From Stramenopiles sp. TOSAG23-3 (Eukaryota > Sar), in the NCBI GenBank assembly GCA_900128585.1, contig LT642607.1:1-13782 (forward strand): a stretch of DNA of 13,782 nucleotides. Direction: 5' to 3'. Below are positions 5,140 through 13,370 of this stretch, piece after piece (position 1 is the first letter of the stretch; every line of letters begins with the position of its first letter). The position numbers and the translations under genes were made by a program. Under the pieces are notes generated by a model. The model searched no databases. It saw nothing but the letters and a program-made list of their open reading frames with translations, and had not been told where the DNA came from.

Positions 5140-7772
5140 GGGAAAGTGGGATAGCGCGAAAGTTGCCGACGGCTTTGCCTGCAGGGGAAAGTGGAATACC
5201 CCCGGCTTTGCAGCAGTTGTCTTCGGACACGGGATCGTTTTGGTCGACCTCGTCCCGATGCGCTAGGATAGACTCCCGAACGGTATCACCAGATACATTT
5301 TTTAAAGACTTTGTTGCAGCGCATAAACCTGTTATCATTGAGCACCTAGTGGACCATTGGGGGGCTTTGTCAAAGTGGGACGATGTAGGACATTTGGTAG
5401 AACATTGCGGGGACAGTTATGTGACAGTGAATTATTCCCCTGACGGATACGGGGACTCGGTGAAGCAGCTTCAAACGGGGCAGCGGGTTTTTGTGAAACC
5501 GCTTGAGAAAAAAATGCAGTTTCGTGCCTTCGTGGAAGATTTGTACGAAGGGAAGAAGCCGAGTGGAGTACATCCCAGGGCTGTGCCGTACCTATCGCGG
5601 CAGAACGATTCGTTCAGCGATGAGTTCAAAACGCTGTTTAAGGATGTAGATACTTCGCTGGAGTTCGCGGAGAGAGCATTTCGGAACTTTCCAGAAGCGG
5701 TAAACCTTTGGTTTGGCGACGAACGCTCTGTGAGCTCTACCCACCAGGACCCGTTTGAAAATTTCTACTCTGTTGTGAAGGGGGAGAAACGATTTATCTT
5801 GTACCCCCCCAGCGATGTACCATTTTTGTGCGAACAAGTTTTTCAGCAGGCAAACTACGTCATGCGGGATGGGCATTTTGCGGTGGAGTTGGAGAAAGAT
5901 TCATTTACCCCGTGGATAACCGTCGACCCACTGCTGACTAGTGACGAGCTGGGTCAAAAATACCCGTTGTACAAATTTGCGCACCCTGTTGAGGTCAACC
6001 TGAAAAAGGGCGAAACGCTGTATTTGCCCGCCTTGTGGTTTCATCACGTGTCCCAAACCGGAAAAACAATAGCTGTAAATTACTGGCACGACATGGCATT
6101 TGATTTCCGGTTCACGTTCTACAATTTCGTAAGGGCAAGTTCTGGCTTGAATTCGTATGGAGAGCTACCTAGCGAGCTTGAAATCCGGAAATGTCTAGAG
6201 AATTATGGTTCCTGTGGGGAGAAACAGCAATGCTCCGTCGTTTTTGATTTTGATTGGAGTCTGATCAACGAAAATACAGACACCTGGATCATCAAGCAGC
6301 TCACGGAAGGGACGGGTTTTTACGAGGAAGTCATGCAGAAGAGGGTGGCGGATAAACTGGGTTGGACCGAACTGATGGATTTTGCGGTCCGCACCATGAC
6401 CGGACCCCGGTTTAACGTACCAAGAAGCGCGTTCGACAAGTGCCTGATCTCAATCCCATACTTTAGAGAAATGTTTGAGGCAGCGAAGCTTGCCCACGAC
6501 AAGGGCTGCAAACTCATTATTCTCAGCGATGCCAACCAGTACTACATTGATACCATCTTGATTCACCATGATTTGCACACTGTATTTTCTGACGTATACA
6601 CAAACCACAGCAGTTGGGATGAATCCAGCGGCGAATTTAGAATTTCCCCTTACCACAGCGTTGGAAGAGTGCCCCATGGTTGCCCACACTGCCCGACGAA
6701 TTTATGCAAAGGAGGGGTTTTGGACGACCTGATTGTTGGCCCCTCAAACGAGCGCGGAAAAATTATATACATCGGGGACGGTGGTGGTGACTTCTGTCCA
6801 TACCTGCGTCTAACGAGCTCCGACTGTTTCTACGCGCGCGAGGGCTATTCATGCCACAAAAAAATCAACAAATACTTGAACAGCCTCGAGAGCATTGATG
6901 GAGACGCAGTAAAATTGCGCACCTGGCAATGCGGGGCTGATGTTCTGAAGTACTTTGAGATCGACGCAGTCGCAAACGAACTCTCCAGCACCACGACTTC
7001 CCACAGTCTCGAATATTATGATGCCCACGCCCACTTCCAGCTGCATGATCTCGCTTCGCTCCGTACAGAATTAGAACATGCTAGGAAGCGTGGGTTGGTG
7101 ACTTCCATTATAAACGCAACGTCCGAAAGGGACTGGGACCAGGTTTTGCAATACAGGTCAGAAGGCAGTGGCATTATTGCCGGCCTAGGCGTCCATCCTT
7201 GGTACATCGACGAAACCCTTGGCGAGGAAAATGAAAATTGGGCCGTCAGGCTGAAGTGCCGCCTGAAGGCTGATTCGAGCATCTTGGTGGGTGAGATCGG
7301 CCTTGACAAACTGAAAGGGAACCTTGAGAAGCAAAAAGAAATATGCAAGGAGCAGCTGAAAATTGCAAAACACCTGCACAGGACCATTGCGGGCATCCAC
7401 TGCGTTCGTTGTCACGGCACCATGTTAGACCTGCTTCGAAGTGTTTTTCCCGACGGAGAGCTAGCGCCGAAAATGCTAATGCACGGTTGGTCCGGTGCGG
7501 CAGAGATTACAAAAAGATACTGCAAGCATTTTCCAAACATGTACTTTTCGTTTTCCGCACCGCTGAGAGGGAAGCAGTTGAAAGGGGGGGTGAAATGCGT
7601 ACCAATAGACCGCATACTTGTGGAGACGGACGATAAGAGCCCACGGCACATATTTCAATCGTACAGTGCAGTGATATCGCATATGATGGAAACGATGGAT
7701 TCTACGAAAAATATGACCGACTATGACATTGTAGCGAAGATTGGGAAAAATTTTAAATCCCTTTATTCATAG
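5124..7772 (+). CDS. JMJD7: JMJD7-like JmjC hydroxylase / PHOSPHO-type HAD phosphatase / TatD hydrolase fusion
   Basis: One 882-residue protein with three catalytic modules. Residues about 45-340 match JMJD7, an Fe(II)/2-oxoglutarate oxygenase known to hydroxylate a lysine in DRG GTPases. The iron ligands H207, D209 and H307 and the 2OG-binding K222 are present with JMJD7 spacing. Residues about 370-600 match PHOSPHO1/2, which hydrolyse phosphocholine/phosphoethanolamine or pyridoxal phosphate. They show nucleophile D375 and D377 in DFDWS, S468-D469, K529 in the CPTNLCK motif, and D552/D556 in GDGGGDFCP. Residues about 630-882 match TatD metal-dependent hydrolases (nucleases), with H635/H637, E724, H759, H787 and D836. 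All expected metal ligands appear intact. The start is set at 5124 because no earlier in-frame ATG exists after the stop at 5022. The frame is open back to a TTG at 5034, which is not credible here. The N-terminus carries a 15-residue duplication (AGESGI twice). No transmembrane segment was seen. The reading frame is continuous through all the domains, so this is not an assembly join at a stop or frameshift. The substrate combination is unknown. Confidence 0.94.
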   Translation: MYFIAGESGIARKLPTALPAGESGIPPALQQLSSDTGSFWSTSSRCARIDSRTVSPDTFFKDFVAAHKPVIIEHLVDHWGALSKWDDVGHLVEHCGDSYVTVNYSPDGYGDSVKQLQTGQRVFVKPLEKKMQFRAFVEDLYEGKKPSGVHPRAVPYLSRQNDSFSDEFKTLFKDVDTSLEFAERAFRNFPEAVNLWFGDERSVSSTHQDPFENFYSVVKGEKRFILYPPSDVPFLCEQVFQQANYVMRDGHFAVELEKDSFTPWITVDPLLTSDELGQKYPLYKFAHPVEVNLKKGETLYLPALWFHHVSQTGKTIAVNYWHDMAFDFRFTFYNFVRASSGLNSYGELPSELEIRKCLENYGSCGEKQQCSVVFDFDWSLINENTDTWIIKQLTEGTGFYEEVMQKRVADKLGWTELMDFAVRTMTGPRFNVPRSAFDKCLISIPYFREMFEAAKLAHDKGCKLIILSDANQYYIDTILIHHDLHTVFSDVYTNHSSWDESSGEFRISPYHSVGRVPHGCPHCPTNLCKGGVLDDLIVGPSNERGKIIYIGDGGGDFCPYLRLTSSDCFYAREGYSCHKKINKYLNSLESIDGDAVKLRTWQCGADVLKYFEIDAVANELSSTTTSHSLEYYDAHAHFQLHDLASLRTELEHARKRGLVTSIINATSERDWDQVLQYRSEGSGIIAGLGVHPWYIDETLGEENENWAVRLKCRLKADSSILVGEIGLDKLKGNLEKQKEICKEQLKIAKHLHRTIAGIHCVRCHGTMLDLLRSVFPDGELAPKMLMHGWSGAAEITKRYCKHFPNMYFSFSAPLRGKQLKGGVKCVPIDRILVETDDKSPRHIFQSYSAVISHMMETMDSTKNMTDYDIVAKIGKNFKSLYS
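5135..5224 (+). repeat. 45-nt direct repeat at the 5' end of the fusion gene
   Basis: The 15-mer TGCAGGGGAAAGTGG occurs at 5135-5149 and 5180-5194, exactly 45 nt apart and in the same frame. At protein level this gives two 15-residue units starting AGESGI. The second halves have diverged. The repeat duplicates the acceptor-like TGCAG. Confidence 0.75.
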
Positions 7773-8898
7773 AATGAGTAGGTGCCAGCCTGAATCCACC
7801 ATTGCGTGCGAATGCATGTCTTTGACGACTATCTCCTTCACTCCGTGAAAGAGTATTTCTTGTTTTACAAAACTACAAATATATAAAAAGTACAACTAAA
7901 AATATTATTCTCCAATTTAATTTTTATTATACACCGATTAATTGCTATTGTGTACAGGAAGGTACCAGGGGAAATAATTAATAAAAAAGAACGACCGTCG
8001 TTGTTTTCTTTTAAGTTAAATTTTATGATAGACACCTGTTTTAGAAAGTGTTCAGTGTCCTTGGCGCGAAAAAAAATCCGACTCGATTTTTAACGTACGG
8101 AAGCGTTTGGACAGAAACCAACAAAGAAAACAAAGAAGGACACTTAATGGCATAAGTCTAGATCAGGTAAGCGCGTCTGGCACGATAGCCGTCCTTTAAC
8201 GAACGTTTATAAATTGTTTGCCCTCAATTGACTTGGAAATTCGGTTCCGAGGGACAATTTTTTGTGAAATGGACGATTTCACCTAAGCGCCACCGGAACA
8301 AACACTAATTTATTTGTTGGCGTTGAAAAAATGAACCGTACTGGCATACTTTTATATCTTAGAAAGCACTTTTGGCTGTTTAAATTTATAAAAATTATTC
8401 TTTTTTCATAAAGATCTCTTCGTCTCAAATAGTTAACACAAAGTTGTTTGCACTTTTTCAATTCCGCGCCAAAGATACTTGCATCCGCAATCTTTCGTCT
8501 CTCTCCGTTATCAATGCTGTGTATATATAATTATAGTACAACTAATACCATAGCGTAAAAAGTCCCATTCAGAAGAGTGGTTTCACTTTCTCTTCTCATA
8601 GAACTTGGAAAAATGCTAATAATAGAATACGAACGATTTCTAAAAACAGCCTTTTTTGTATATATACACACAGCAGGGTCTATTTCGTCAAAATTTTGAA
8701 TTTTAGAAGAACATAATAATAAATATTTCACCACAGCAACGAAAAAAAACAAAAGGATCCTCTCCTCTCTCTTATTAATATAATAGATGAACGTTACATA
8801 TTTACCACTTTCCAAATTCCATCAGGTTCAGTTTGATGAAGCTATAAAAATTATGTTCGTTCAAATGTTTTTTAACCCAATCAGCAATAGCTGTTTCG
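7773..8898. other. 1.1-kb AT-rich spacer with a strong donor-like site
   Basis: No supportable gene was found on either strand. The stretch must hold the 3' end of the fusion gene and the 5' region of the next gene. The part around 8040-8270 is less AT-rich and contains a near-ideal 5' splice donor (CAG|GTAAGC, GT at 8167-8168). The region has no long ATG-initiated frame before that site, so it could be an untranslated first exon of the downstream membrane-protein gene. Frames at 8279-8461 and 8531-8815 on the minus strand are lysine- and phenylalanine-rich and look like chance. A 76-codon + strand frame at 8787-9017 overlaps the next gene in another phase and is not supported. Confidence 0.45.
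7980..7985 (+). terminator. Possible polyadenylation signal (AATAAA) for the fusion gene
   Basis: An AATAAA hexamer about 208 nt after the fusion-gene stop codon, on the coding strand. The position is reasonable, but the surrounding AT-richness makes chance occurrence likely. Confidence 0.3.
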
Positions 8899-10650
8899 AT
8901 GGTACCACCATACTTAAATTTGCAAATTTCCATTTTATTAATTCTATTCGCCTGGTTGAGGCAAACCGGTATTCATACCAAACAGAAAAATATGGTGGGG
9001 AAAGAGGATGTTTATAAATGCATCAATCGCCTCAACAAATGTTTAGCTTATCTTGCAATTGTACTTGAATGGACAGCTATATTTTCCATTTTTCATTTGT
9101 ACAACCGTAATAATGACAATCACTTTTCGCTGTTGACGTCTTACACTTTGGTTCCAATTTCAAAGTGTTCAACACAAAAGTATTTAATGACGTTAAAACC
9201 TATACCGCCAAAGCTTCGGGAAAGTGCGGACGTAACTTGGGAAGATGGTTCCGGAAAATGTGATAGCGGTATTTTTTCAAGCATACTAACAGCCCCAATT
9301 AATAAGGTAGGTGGCACCGGGCATATAGCCGTGGGCGACACAGGAATATGTAAAGAGGTTAATATAACAAAAAGCTTTGGTGTTGAATTCGAAAAAAAAC
9401 ATTTTGGCAACTCTGATTACCTCACCGATTACGACGAACGGATAGACGTGAAAGACAGAAAATTGGAAACTTGCTCTCGTACGAAATGTGAACCGTTAAA
9501 ATTTATCACATGTCGACTGAGTAAAGAATACTATCGTTGTGCGGAGGAGGGAGAGGTTGGAAGTTGTATACTTGGATCAAGTTATTATTCTGACGAGATG
9601 GTAGAGCAGGATGCTTACAGCCCCACAATGGAGTACGGTGAGTATTTAAAACGAACAGTATGCTCAAATCTAAGCCATGCATTTGTTGTCCAAAAGCGCA
9701 ATACTAGTTGGGAAATGTTGGAGAAGCTTCATTATGACAGACGTGATTATTCCACTAACTTTAACGACACAGACTATTACCATGTCGTGAGCCGCAAAGG
9801 GGCATTTCTTGCCATATCATCGCCCGCACCAGGAGACGGGGACACACATTGCATGACTAATCCCACATACGTCACTGGGACTCACTGGATAATCGTTATC
9901 TATGTATTTGCGAAAGTGTTGGAAGTGCTGATACTATCATTTCCAGACATGCGGTGCCTAAAAGGTTACCGACTGTGTTGTTTTGCTTTGCTACTTCTTG
10001 GAGACCCAGAGAGTGACCCAGCTGATGACGACGATGGAGATAGTGATGAGTTCAATTCTTGGGGACAAATAATACTTGGCTTTTTTAATTCCGCCACACT
10101 TTACGCCACTTGTATTTTACCCGCAAACATCATTCTTCCCGGACTTATTGAGATAAGCGATGAACATTCCGCGGTGATGGCGGGGATTGACGATGCTTTG
10201 GCGAATGACCCAGGGTTTGTCGGCCCTGGGATTTGGCATACCGAAAGCTCGTTGTATACTCTTGTATGGAATGCTGGAAGTTGGCATATAGTGTTTGTTC
10301 TTTGTCTCGTAATAGCACTAATTGGAGTCATTCCATTTTGTTTCAGGTGTCAAAAATCAGAATCGGAAGGTTGTCAGAAATGTGTCCAATATTTTTCCGC
10401 TTTAGCATTCCTTCCTATATGGGCATTTTATGCCATCTTTACATTTTTGATAATCTTCGATCCAATGTACAAAATTGCGTTCGCGTTTGCTTTCCCTGTT
10501 GAATTTTCTTTCGAGTACGGTTTTCCTGTCCCTGGATTAGCCACACGTGTAGCAATATGTGCAGTGTCCGGTGCTCTTCTGAAGTATTTAATGCTCGTGC
10601 TCCGCATCTTGAATGCTGCGCTTGGCATATCTATTAAATTGACGGCTTGA
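8899..10650 (+). CDS. Polytopic membrane protein with ten-cysteine ectodomain, unknown family
   Basis: A 583-residue protein of no family I recognise. Hydrophobic segments lie at about 48-68, 330-347, 354-367, 389-416, 462-482, 499-520 and 549-573. Between the first and second lies a polar domain of about 260 residues. It holds ten cysteines (C90, C121, C151, C192, C197, C205, C214, C223, C255, C318) and four N-glycosylation sequons (N155, N257, N268, N289), so it is probably lumenal or extracellular and disulfide-bonded. A strongly acidic loop (about 369-384, DPADDDDGDSDE) follows the third segment. The ATG at 8899 has a poor context (T at -3). The ATG at 8992 has A at -3 and G at +4, gives 552 residues with a short N-terminal tail before the first helix, and lies just after an acceptor-like CAG at 8985. 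I favour 8992 but report the longest frame. Codons are visibly more AT-rich than in the genes to the left. A channel, transporter or receptor role would be a guess. Confidence 0.85.
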   Translation: MVPPYLNLQISILLILFAWLRQTGIHTKQKNMVGKEDVYKCINRLNKCLAYLAIVLEWTAIFSIFHLYNRNNDNHFSLLTSYTLVPISKCSTQKYLMTLKPIPPKLRESADVTWEDGSGKCDSGIFSSILTAPINKVGGTGHIAVGDTGICKEVNITKSFGVEFEKKHFGNSDYLTDYDERIDVKDRKLETCSRTKCEPLKFITCRLSKEYYRCAEEGEVGSCILGSSYYSDEMVEQDAYSPTMEYGEYLKRTVCSNLSHAFVVQKRNTSWEMLEKLHYDRRDYSTNFNDTDYYHVVSRKGAFLAISSPAPGDGDTHCMTNPTYVTGTHWIIVIYVFAKVLEVLILSFPDMRCLKGYRLCCFALLLLGDPESDPADDDDGDSDEFNSWGQIILGFFNSATLYATCILPANIILPGLIEISDEHSAVMAGIDDALANDPGFVGPGIWHTESSLYTLVWNAGSWHIVFVLCLVIALIGVIPFCFRCQKSESEGCQKCVQYFSALAFLPIWAFYAIFTFLIIFDPMYKIAFAFAFPVEFSFEYGFPVPGLATRVAICAVSGALLKYLMLVLRILNAALGISIKLTA

Positions 10651-10987
10651 AAGCGTGGTGGTGGGTAATTCTTATTCAGAATTTTTAAAAAAAGCAAGAA
10701 AATTGGCTGTTATTTAAGTAATTAAAATTAATCAAAATTTAATTCATCTAAATTCGATAATAATAAAAAATACGAAATATAATTTGTTTTTTTCATAATA
10801 TAAAAATACGAAAAGTACGAAAATAGTTATGATTAAATTTAGAAGGAATTGATCATACAAACGGCAATATTGTCCGTACAGAGGAGATGCACTGCCTAGT
10901 CTGTATTATTTTTCAAACACGCCTGAGGATGAACCGCTCCCCCCCCCACACAAGGTGTTTTTAGTTTCCGTAAAATGTAGAACGCGA
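10651..10987. other. Convergent AT-rich 3' spacer
   Basis: The shared 3' region of the two converging membrane-protein genes. It is made mostly of A/T runs, with a CCCCCCCC tract near 10940 and repeated TACGAAA motifs between about 10770 and 10825. No gene is supported. Confidence 0.5.
10762..10767 (+). terminator. Possible polyadenylation signal (AATAAA) for the polytopic protein gene
   Basis: An AATAAA hexamer about 112 nt after the stop codon on the coding strand, a plausible distance. It sits inside a TAATAATAA tract, so the call is weak. Confidence 0.3.
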
Positions 10988-11881
10988 CTAAATTTCCTCC
11001 TCGAGTGTGTAGGGGTCAACATCTTCTTTGTAGTAAAATTCTTGGTTTGCTGCCGCATCAAAACTATTATACCGTTGGGTAGGCTCATTGGCGGTCTTCA
11101 TTTGTTTATTTATAGCGATAGTGAAAAAGTACAAGATGTAGCCATTGCACAACACGTCTGGGATTGGATAATAGAACCATGGATATAATACGTCATCCAC
11201 GTGCTCGCCCAGCCCTGTACCGTCTTTTGTCAGCGTGCCAAGGGTCCATAACACGACTTGCATCATGAAAAAGAAGCAAACGATGGCACCAACGCGAAAG
11301 ACGCGCTTACCGGTTTCCTTTAAGTACCCATAATTGCCCAGCCTGATCTGCAGTTGCCGCCCCATGGTCATAAACATCGCCCCAAGTACAAAGTGGCCCA
11401 CGCTCAAGACAACAACGTAACCTTCTTCCGCTCTCACTTCTGAGAACGCCCCTATGCGAAATAGGAGGTATGCAGTGTAGACGACTACGTTTCCTACCAA
11501 ACAAAGAACAACCCTAGGAACTTCCGTCATGTGCTCGCTAGAGTTCTCTGCGTACATTATGATGGACCAGCTGAGCAAATAAACACTCAGAGCACTAAAA
11601 TTGGCCAAATCTGCCACAGAGGAGAAAACGGAACGGTGCACTCCAGCGCTAGGGTCTGTCGCGTTCTCCGCTCGAAGCAAACACCATATAAACCGTCCTA
11701 CCATCGCAACCGTTTCAAACACGAGAAAAATGACAGGATATTTCCCCCGTTCTGCTATCCGAAACAGGCGAAATTGCAAAAGCAATAAAAATATATAGTA
11801 GAAGGCAAGGGGTATGTAGAACACGAACGCGATAAGAAACCATATGGCTGCCTTCTCGGAATCGGCTGGAGTGGGGTTCAT
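10988..11881 (-). CDS. Seven-transmembrane protein, possibly THH1/TOM1/TOM3 or GPR137 type
   Basis: A 297-residue integral membrane protein. Seven hydrophobic helices are predicted at about 11-36, 47-69, 88-110, 121-145, 152-173, 194-217 and 232-257, followed by a polar, acidic cytosolic tail of about 40 residues ending in EEEI. Sequons N73 and N113 fall in loops. The even helix spacing and the last helix, WFYYPIPDVLCNGYILYFF, recall the THH1/TOM1/TOM3 fold of plant vacuolar membrane proteins and their animal relative GPR137. That resemblance is weak and rests on my reading alone. The tail motifs YNSF and YYKE could serve as sorting signals, by inference. The start at 11881 has A at -3 and leaves a short polar N-terminus before helix 1. 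No catalytic motif is visible. The real family could be another seven-helix group. Confidence 0.85.
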   Translation of the reverse strand: MNPTPADSEKAAIWFLIAFVFYIPLAFYYIFLLLLQFRLFRIAERGKYPVIFLVFETVAMVGRFIWCLLRAENATDPSAGVHRSVFSSVADLANFSALSVYLLSWSIIMYAENSSEHMTEVPRVVLCLVGNVVVYTAYLLFRIGAFSEVRAEEGYVVVLSVGHFVLGAMFMTMGRQLQIRLGNYGYLKETGKRVFRVGAIVCFFFMMQVVLWTLGTLTKDGTGLGEHVDDVLYPWFYYPIPDVLCNGYILYFFTIAINKQMKTANEPTQRYNSFDAAANQEFYYKEDVDPYTLEEEI

Positions 11882-12401
11882 CTTTTATCACCGTTCAAAA
11901 ACACTAATCCCGGCGATAGCTCCTTACTTCTTCAACAGTAAATACCTAAGTTTCACTTGTCTTTGAATGTCTATGCACGAGCTTGTTGACTTATGTTCAT
12001 TCGTTTGAATAATCCTTCGAATTCCCATATTTTATGTAATGAGTGGAACAAGTGTAAAACATTTGTGTTTAAAATTCAATTTTTTTTTGAGATATTTGGT
12101 AATAATAGATGATGAAAAAAGGAAAGAAGGAAAAAAAAGAGAAAGAAGAATGACACAGCAGGGAGTATTGTTAATCTAAAATTTCTCAAACCAGTTCCTA
12201 CTACTACCGTACTAAAAACGCGAAGTGGCGTCTATATTTTTTCACGGCTCGATTTTTTGTAAAATAATACAATATTTTGTACTTTAAGACATCTCAAAAA
12301 TCCCTATTATAATACTACCGCCGAATGGTTATTGAGATTTAAATTTTTTCTTACCGATACAGTAAAATCGTCAAAAAAGAAGAAGCAGGACAGCAAAGAC
12401 A
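11882..12401. other. Spacer with a 37-nt purine tract
   Basis: This separates two minus-strand genes, so it holds the 3' end of the GTPase gene and the 5' region of the seven-helix gene. A pure purine run covers 12114-12150. On the minus strand, the direction of the genes, it reads as a pyrimidine tract about 230 nt upstream of the seven-helix start codon. It might be a promoter element or a splicing tract. Nothing else is supported. Confidence 0.45.
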
Positions 12402-12998
12402 TCATTCTGTTGAACCATCGAGATTTTCCTCAGCTAGTTTTGCAACACTTGCATTTTCACTCTCCAATGCTTTCTCCTGCACGAGTACCATGTCAGAAAG
12501 AAAAGAATCCCACATTCGTTCAATATTTGTTCCCGCCTTCGATGATATTGAAAAATGTTTTGACGACATCTCTTCCGCTTGCTTTGTGCCATCCTTTTCA
12601 GATATTTTCCTCAGGTTCAATGGTACATCGATTTTAGTAGACAACAAGTAGATCGGGGTAGTCGGTAATGATCTTTTAATTTCATTGTACCAAAATACCA
12701 TGTCGTCTTTGAAGCTTTCAACCGCAGAACAGTCGTACAAAATCAAACACCCATTTATTTTCCCGTAAAACTGTTGTACAATCGGCAGGTGACGGCGGCG
12801 ACCACTGCAAACAGTTATATTGACCGAAACTTTTGAACCTCCCACAATACTTTCTCGAATTCCAGATACAACTCCCAGGCTTTGCGTATATGGTTCATCC
12901 CCGATGTACTCGTCCGTTAGTATCCGTTCCAGGAAAGTTTTTTTCCCAACTTTCGGACCACCGAGAACTAAGATTTCAAATTTCTGTAGCGTGTCCAT
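12402..12998 (-). CDS. Divergent Rab/Ras-like small GTPase, probably degenerate
   Basis: A 198-residue small-GTPase-fold protein. The P-loop is GGPKVGKKT at 13-21, with K19 conserved but K20 in place of the Mg-binding Ser/Thr. Switch I is reduced to YTQSLGV, with S40 where Rabs usually have Thr. The expected DTAGQE of switch II reads VCSGRR (63-68), so the Mg-linked Asp and the catalytic Gln are both missing. The base-recognition motifs are better kept, as TKID (121-124) and SSK (152-154). The middle, YGKINGCLILYDCSAVESF, is typical Rab. The C-terminus ends in DGSTE with no Cys for prenylation, so membrane attachment by lipid is not expected. Rab-type GTPases act as nucleotide switches in vesicle traffic. 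This one may bind nucleotide without hydrolysing it, or act as a scaffold. The start context is good (G at -3 and +4). Codon use is AT-rich. A particular Rab subfamily cannot be named. Confidence 0.85.
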   Translation of the reverse strand: MDTLQKFEILVLGGPKVGKKTFLERILTDEYIGDEPYTQSLGVVSGIRESIVGGSKVSVNITVCSGRRRHLPIVQQFYGKINGCLILYDCSAVESFKDDMVFWYNEIKRSLPTTPIYLLSTKIDVPLNLRKISEKDGTKQAEEMSSKHFSISSKAGTNIERMWDSFLSDMVLVQEKALESENASVAKLAEENLDGSTE

Positions 12999-13199
12999 AT
13001 CTTAAAATCTAAAATCAATTTATCCTAAAAACATCCTTCAAACGGCACACGCATGTTTTGTTCTCCTTGAAATTATGTTGGAGCACTTTTACATGGGCGC
13101 ACTCACAATCACAACCACAATCTATGTGTTCATATAAGTAATATTTACTTTGAAAAAAAAAATAATACTGTTATTTGTGATGATGAAGAATAAATATAT

Positions 13200-13286
13200 A
13201 AAAAATAATAATAAAAATAATAATATACATACATACATCATCATCATTAATATTATTATTATTATTTTTTTTTTATAAAAAAAAAA
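13200..13286. repeat. Imperfect AT inverted repeat
   Basis: An AATAATAAT-type left arm (about 13201-13226) and an ATTATTATT-type right arm (about 13250-13275) are complementary over roughly 20 bases. They surround a loop with ACATACATACATCATCATCA. It could form a hairpin, though slippage of simple repeats is the easier explanation. Confidence 0.5.
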
Positions 13287-13370
13287 ATAGAAAGAGATAA
13301 ATAAATAATAAAATAAGAAGATGAGAGGAGAGGAGGAGGAACCGAACAACCGAAATAATAATATATTAAA

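Noticed and set aside
7016-7396. 126-codon frame opposite the TatD domain
   Set aside because: It is a shadow of a conserved catalytic domain, and its Ser/Phe-rich composition reflects the complement.
8161-8180. U1 snRNA 5' end on the minus strand (CTTACCTG)
   Set aside because: The match is only the complement of a splice donor, with no surrounding snRNA stem structure recognised. A donor site is the simpler reading.
8235-8275. tRNA B-box-like sequence near GGTTCCGAGG
   Set aside because: No matching A box, anticodon stem or acceptor stem could be drawn around it.
8787-9017. 76-codon frame overlapping the start of the polytopic membrane protein
   Set aside because: It is in a different phase, has no recognisable domain, and ends inside the coding region of the better-supported gene.
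13122-13349. Minus-strand frame over AT repeats
   Set aside because: The translation is almost entirely Ile, Phe, Tyr, Leu and Lys runs from simple repeats.
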